From: an uncultured Lachnospiraceae bacterium
GTDB lineage: Bacteria; Bacillota; Clostridia; Lachnospirales; Lachnospiraceae
Length of the DNA stretch: 64,000 nucleotides
Reading direction: 5' to 3'
Assembly: GCA_946631295.1 (NCBI GenBank)
Contig: CAMOZY010000002.1
Coordinates: 1 to 64,000, forward strand
The notes beneath the pieces were generated by a model. The model was not told the DNA's origin, searched no databases, and saw only the letters and a list, made by a program, of their open reading frames with translations. Each line of letters opens with the position of its first letter. Within the stretch, counting starts at the first letter, position 1. The translations under genes were made by a program, and so were the position numbers. This document shows positions 60,686 to 64,000 of the stretch, one piece after another.

Positions 60686-62188
60686 ATGATGACACGGAAG
60701 CGTGACAAATCAAGAATCTATCGCAACAAGGGCAGAGTCATGACTCTGCCTCTTGTGGTTTTATTGCTCATCATGATTCCGGTCAGATCCTATGCCACAG
60801 CCCCAATAACGCTTGTATCACCGGGGGCTGACATAGATACGTCAAACATACCAAACTGGCCAAAAGGACCGGATACCGGAGCTTCATCAGTCATTTTGAT
60901 GGAATCCTCGACAGGTGCCGTCCTTTATTCCAAGAATGCTCATGAGAAAGCTTATCCTGCTGCGATGACTGCGGTTGTAACGAGCATGCTCGCTGCGGAG
61001 ATGTGCGATCTTGATGACAAGGTAGTCTTTTCCCGCGAAGCGGTTTATGATGTTCCGCCCGGAACCGTCAATATCGCGATAGATGTAGGTGAATCGTTAA
61101 GCGTAAGTGAATGTCTTCAGGCAATACTTATTAGAGGTGCGGCGGAGTGCGGATTTGCCATTGCTGAGCATGTGGGAGGCGGCTCCAGAGAACAGTTCGT
61201 TGCGATGATGAATTCAAGGGCTGCTGAGAGCGGATGCCGTGATACATCATTTTCCAATCCTGTAGGGTTGCATTCCGAGGACCATTACACCACAGCCTAT
61301 GATATGGCACTTCTTGGAAGGGACTTTTTCAATAACGAACTCCTTTGCAAGTATTCGCTGCAAAAGACCCTGCATCTGTATCCTTCGGAAGGTCAGCAGG
61401 ATGAGATCATAGAGCGCAATAACCTTGGTATGATTCAGGGGAGCACCTATGAATACGAATACCTTATCGGTGCAAGAACGGGATATACGGATGAAGCAGG
61501 ATACTGTCTGATCGCTGGCGCGGAGAGGGACGGGATAAGACTTATCGCCGTTATTATGAACGACGGTAAGGATGAAAGATACGAGGATGCCATAGCTCTT
61601 TTCGATTACGGATTTTCAAATTTTGCGATGGTAAATGCTTCGGAAAATGAGAAATCCTACGATATAGGAACAAGAGTCGGTTCTTACGGGACAACTGATA
61701 TCATGGGAGATTCACGTCCCATGCTTTCCCTGGATAAAAATGATAAGGTGCTCCTTCCTCTTACGATGGAGTTTACTGATCTGGAAAGTTACATCACATA
61801 CGAAAATGTTCCGGATTCAGAGGCTGCAAGGATCATCTATTCTTACGGCGGAGTGTATCTTGGAAAGTGTTCGATCCTGTTCGGTGAGCCTTCGGAAAAC
61901 TACGATTTCGGCATAAGGACCGAGGAGAATGAAGAAGCTGAAGCACCCCCGAAGAAAACCTTTGTTTTCATCAATATCGTCAGGGTTGCTGCGATAAGCG
62001 CAGGTATAGCTGCCTTTATGTTCATTCTGTATGTGGTGAGGGGATGGTACAAGAGATACAGGAGAGTTCATCCCAACTGGAGAAGGCAGTACAGAAAGGA
62101 TAGAAGACGTACTCCACTGACCGGTAAGTTCAGGAAGGAGAAGCCGTATAATCTGTTTTCAGATAAAGGAAGAAAGAGAAAGAAATGA
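60686..62188 (+). CDS. Catalytically dead D,D-carboxypeptidase (PBP5-type) homologue
   Basis: 500 residues. N-terminal membrane segment or signal (20-36), then a DacA-like domain (about 60-310) in which every catalytic motif is lost: Ser-x-x-Lys reads AMTA (A93 and A96 in YPAAMTAV), Ser-x-Asn reads GAA (151-153), and Lys-Thr-Gly reads RTG (264-266), while surrounding residues (AEHVGG, GYTDEAGYCL) are well kept. A beta domain follows, then a membrane helix (427-452) and a 45-residue basic cytosolic tail. It cannot be a peptidase; a binding, scaffolding or sensing role is inferred. Starts six bases after ftsH and overlaps trmB by four bases. Confidence 0.85.
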   Translation: MMTRKRDKSRIYRNKGRVMTLPLVVLLLIMIPVRSYATAPITLVSPGADIDTSNIPNWPKGPDTGASSVILMESSTGAVLYSKNAHEKAYPAAMTAVVTSMLAAEMCDLDDKVVFSREAVYDVPPGTVNIAIDVGESLSVSECLQAILIRGAAECGFAIAEHVGGGSREQFVAMMNSRAAESGCRDTSFSNPVGLHSEDHYTTAYDMALLGRDFFNNELLCKYSLQKTLHLYPSEGQQDEIIERNNLGMIQGSTYEYEYLIGARTGYTDEAGYCLIAGAERDGIRLIAVIMNDGKDERYEDAIALFDYGFSNFAMVNASENEKSYDIGTRVGSYGTTDIMGDSRPMLSLDKNDKVLLPLTMEFTDLESYITYENVPDSEAARIIYSYGGVYLGKCSILFGEPSENYDFGIRTEENEEAEAPPKKTFVFINIVRVAAISAGIAAFMFILYVVRGWYKRYRRVHPNWRRQYRKDRRRTPLTGKFRKEKPYNLFSDKGRKRKK

Positions 62189-62832
62189 GACTTAAGAATG
62201 TACCCGGATGCCGGGAAAGGATTGCCGGAAGCGAATACGTTGCAGATGAAGAAACTCTGGTTCAGACTGCGGGAAGCTGGAAGGCGGGATTTAAGAATCC
62301 CGGAGAGCTCTATATAGAGATAGGCATGGGGAAGGGAAGATTCATCCATGAGATGGCGCTCCTTCACCCGGATATCAATTTTATAGGGATCGAAAAGTAC
62401 TCCGCCGTTCTTCTCAGAGCAGTTGAAAAGATGGAGGCAGAGCCCAAGGATAATCTGAAGTTCATAAGGATGGATGCGGAGAGCATTGCCGATGTTTTTG
62501 CACCGGGGGAGGTTGACAGGATCTATCTGAATTTTTCGGACCCGTGGCCCAAGGACAGACATGCAAAAAGAAGACTTCCATCTCGTGAATTTCTCGCAAG
62601 ATATGATAAAATATTGAGGTCGGACGGACATATTGAATTCAAGACCGATAACAGGGTGCTTTTTGACTGGGCGGTGGAACAGCTCGAGGATTCCGGCTGG
62701 AAAGCGGATCTTATCACATATGATCTTCATGCAGAGGAAGAACTGATGAAGGACAATGTGATGACCGAATACGAAGAGAAATTTTCTGCAATGGGTAATC
62801 CCATTTGCAAATACATAATTTCCCGCATCTGA
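62185..62832 (+). CDS. trmB: tRNA (guanine-N7-)-methyltransferase
   Basis: 215 residues. SAM-binding YIEIGMGKGRFI, HPDINFIGIEKYSAVLLRA and the catalytic region FSDPWPKDRHAKRRLP are TrmB signatures. It makes 7-methylguanosine 46 in tRNA. ATG overlaps the preceding stop (ATGA). Confidence 0.95.
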   Translation: MRLKNVPGCRERIAGSEYVADEETLVQTAGSWKAGFKNPGELYIEIGMGKGRFIHEMALLHPDINFIGIEKYSAVLLRAVEKMEAEPKDNLKFIRMDAESIADVFAPGEVDRIYLNFSDPWPKDRHAKRRLPSREFLARYDKILRSDGHIEFKTDNRVLFDWAVEQLEDSGWKADLITYDLHAEEELMKDNVMTEYEEKFSAMGNPICKYIISRI

Positions 62833-62912
62833 AGTACGTGCATCTGACCGGATGCAGCAGAGCTTGGACGGGACGAACCCCCTAAACTGTTCATATCATG
62901 AAAGGAGTTAGT

Positions 62913-63230
62913 ATGGCACAGCATGTAACGATTAATGATTTTGAAAAGGAAGTACTTGAATCATCACTTCCTGTGCTAGTTGATTTTTATGCGGACTGGT
63001 GCGGTCCCTGTAAGATGATGTCTCCTGTTGTTGACGGACTTGCAGAGTCCATGGCAGCAGTCGTCAAGGTATGCAAATGCAATGTTGATGATAACGGTGC
63101 GATAGCTGAAAAGTACGGCATCATGAGCATTCCCGCATTCATCATCTTCAAGGGCGGACAGCCTGTTTCAACCAAGGTGGGAGCTTCATCCCCCGATGAA
63201 TTCAAAAAGTGGATTGAGGAGAATGTCTGA
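62913..63230 (+). CDS. trxA: Thioredoxin
   Basis: 105 residues with the active site WCGPC (DFYADWCGPCKMM), and the cis-proline in GIMSIPAFIIF. A typical small thioredoxin reducing disulfides in the cytoplasm. ATG 62913 has AAAGGAG upstream; an ATG 15 bases earlier overlaps that site. Its stop overlaps the hprK start by one base. Confidence 0.95.
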   Translation: MAQHVTINDFEKEVLESSLPVLVDFYADWCGPCKMMSPVVDGLAESMAAVVKVCKCNVDDNGAIAEKYGIMSIPAFIIFKGGQPVSTKVGASSPDEFKKWIEENV

Positions 63231-64000
63231 TGGCAAGTGTCAAACTGACAAAAGTTATCGAGAGAATGGATCTGGTCAATCTCACTCCCGAGATAGACGT
63301 TTCACGTATTCGTATCACACAGCCAGATATCAACAGACCTGCTCTTCAGATTGCAGGATATTTTGAGTATTTCGATCCCGCGCGTATACAGGTCATAGGA
63401 TATGTCGAATATTCCTACATGGAAAATGCCCTCGATGATGAGCAGAAGTATGAGGCATATGACAAGTTTCTTGAGCATCCCATGCCTGCGATCATTTTCT
63501 GCAGAGGCTTAAGGCCCAATGACATCTTCATGGAACTTGCCAGAAAATACGGCATTCCCGTGCTCCTTACCAATGAAGCAACTTCCGGATTCACCGCAGA
63601 ACTTATCAGATGGCTCAATGAACAGCTTGCACCTATGATCTCTGTACACGGAGTTCTGGTTGACTGTTATGGTGAAGGCGTTCTGATCACGGGTGAGAGC
63701 GGTATCGGTAAATCGGAGGCAGCTCTCGAACTTATCAAGAGAGGACACAGACTTGTTACCGATGATGCGGTTGAACTCAGGAAGCTGTCGGATACGCTGC
63801 TTGTCGGAAGCGCGCCCGATATAACCAAGCATTTCATTGAACTTCGCGGTATCGGTATCGTTGATGTAAAGGCACTGTTCGGTGCTTCGAGTGTCAAGGA
63901 TTCACAGCAGGTCGATCTGGTCATAAGACTTGAAGACTGGAATAAGGATAAGGATTACGACAGACTCGGTCTTGAAGAGAACTTTACCGAGTATCTCGGT
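63230..64000 (+). CDS. hprK: HPr kinase/phosphorylase, 3' end beyond the window
   Basis: 257 codons are visible and no stop is reached. N-terminal domain (1-130) with FCRGLRPNDIFMELA; then the P-loop GESGIGKSEAALEL, a DDAVEL motif and ELRGIGIVDVKALFG, which are HprK signatures. It phosphorylates and dephosphorylates Ser46 of HPr, controlling carbon catabolite repression in Firmicutes, so the carbohydrate genes in this window are probably under this control. Overlap with trxA (TGATG) suggests co-translation. Confidence 0.95.
   Translation, partial: MASVKLTKVIERMDLVNLTPEIDVSRIRITQPDINRPALQIAGYFEYFDPARIQVIGYVEYSYMENALDDEQKYEAYDKFLEHPMPAIIFCRGLRPNDIFMELARKYGIPVLLTNEATSGFTAELIRWLNEQLAPMISVHGVLVDCYGEGVLITGESGIGKSEAALELIKRGHRLVTDDAVELRKLSDTLLVGSAPDITKHFIELRGIGIVDVKALFGASSVKDSQQVDLVIRLEDWNKDKDYDRLGLEENFTEYLG

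Overview
The window reads as chromosomal DNA of a Clostridia bacterium, most likely Lachnospiraceae and plausibly a rumen Butyrivibrio or Pseudobutyrivibrio. This placement is inferred from gene content and order: a sufCBDSU operon, a decarboxylase/gmk-like/yaaR/holB/ricT/trmN6-like/rsmI block, FapA plus HD-GYP, cytosolic plant-polysaccharide enzymes, a DUF6472 mini-protein and a PurF paralogue without its N-terminal cysteine. Nearly all genes are on the + strand; the exceptions are tRNA-Pro and one HD-domain gene. I saw no phage, insertion sequence, CRISPR array or plasmid module.

Layout. 1-292: a tRNA unit (Tyr, initiator Met, Phe) with terminator. 300-4250: a heterodimeric ABC drug-type exporter behind a strong promoter, a 27-codon leader ORF and an intrinsic terminator, arranged like a ribosome-controlled attenuator. 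4350-15600: Fe-S assembly (sufC, B, D, S, U), then with overlapping genes a PLP decarboxylase, guanylate-kinase-like protein, YaaR, DNA polymerase III delta prime, RicT, a TrmN6-type methyltransferase and RsmI. 15660-21370: an OFA-type carrier, a tiny Cys protein, a zinc-ribbon membrane protein, FapA with an unusual N-terminal repeat array, and an HD-GYP protein with a degenerate receiver domain. 21378-26335: a pentose cassette (FGGY kinase, AraD, split transketolase, Rpe). 26430-36790: PurF-like protein, sugar kinase, xylanase-esterase fusion, GH95 enzyme, a LytTR/LiaF-like pair and a MATE pump. 36880-42040: small accessory genes, a broken small membrane gene, PrsW-like protease with zinc ribbons and a rhodanese-TtcA fusion. 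42099-46620: tRNA-Pro, GH3 glucosidase with a cytosolic sugar-sensor diguanylate cyclase, tRNA-Lys. 46633-64000: housekeeping genes (tatD, mecA, proS, uvrC, ftsH, trmB, trxA, hprK) mixed with a zinc-ribbon/TPM pair, a stand-alone esterase, a DnaQ-like exonuclease, a DUF1846 protein and a D,D-carboxypeptidase homologue that has lost all its catalytic motifs.

How the genes fit together. GH10-esterase, GH95 and GH3 have no signal peptide, so they should act on imported oligosaccharides; released pentoses can enter the FGGY/AraD/transketolase/Rpe route, while PfkB and HprK represent sugar phosphorylation and carbon control. Two cyclic-di-GMP proteins (an HD-GYP hydrolase and a GGDEF synthase with a sugar-binding sensor) suggest that signalling is tied to carbohydrate supply. 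The best candidates for new biology are the exporter attenuator, the pseudo-carboxypeptidase, the FapA repeat array, the GH3/sensor-cyclase pair with its operator-like dyad and intercistronic hairpin, and two apparently leaderless genes. All promoters, operators and RNA structures were found by eye and are predictions.
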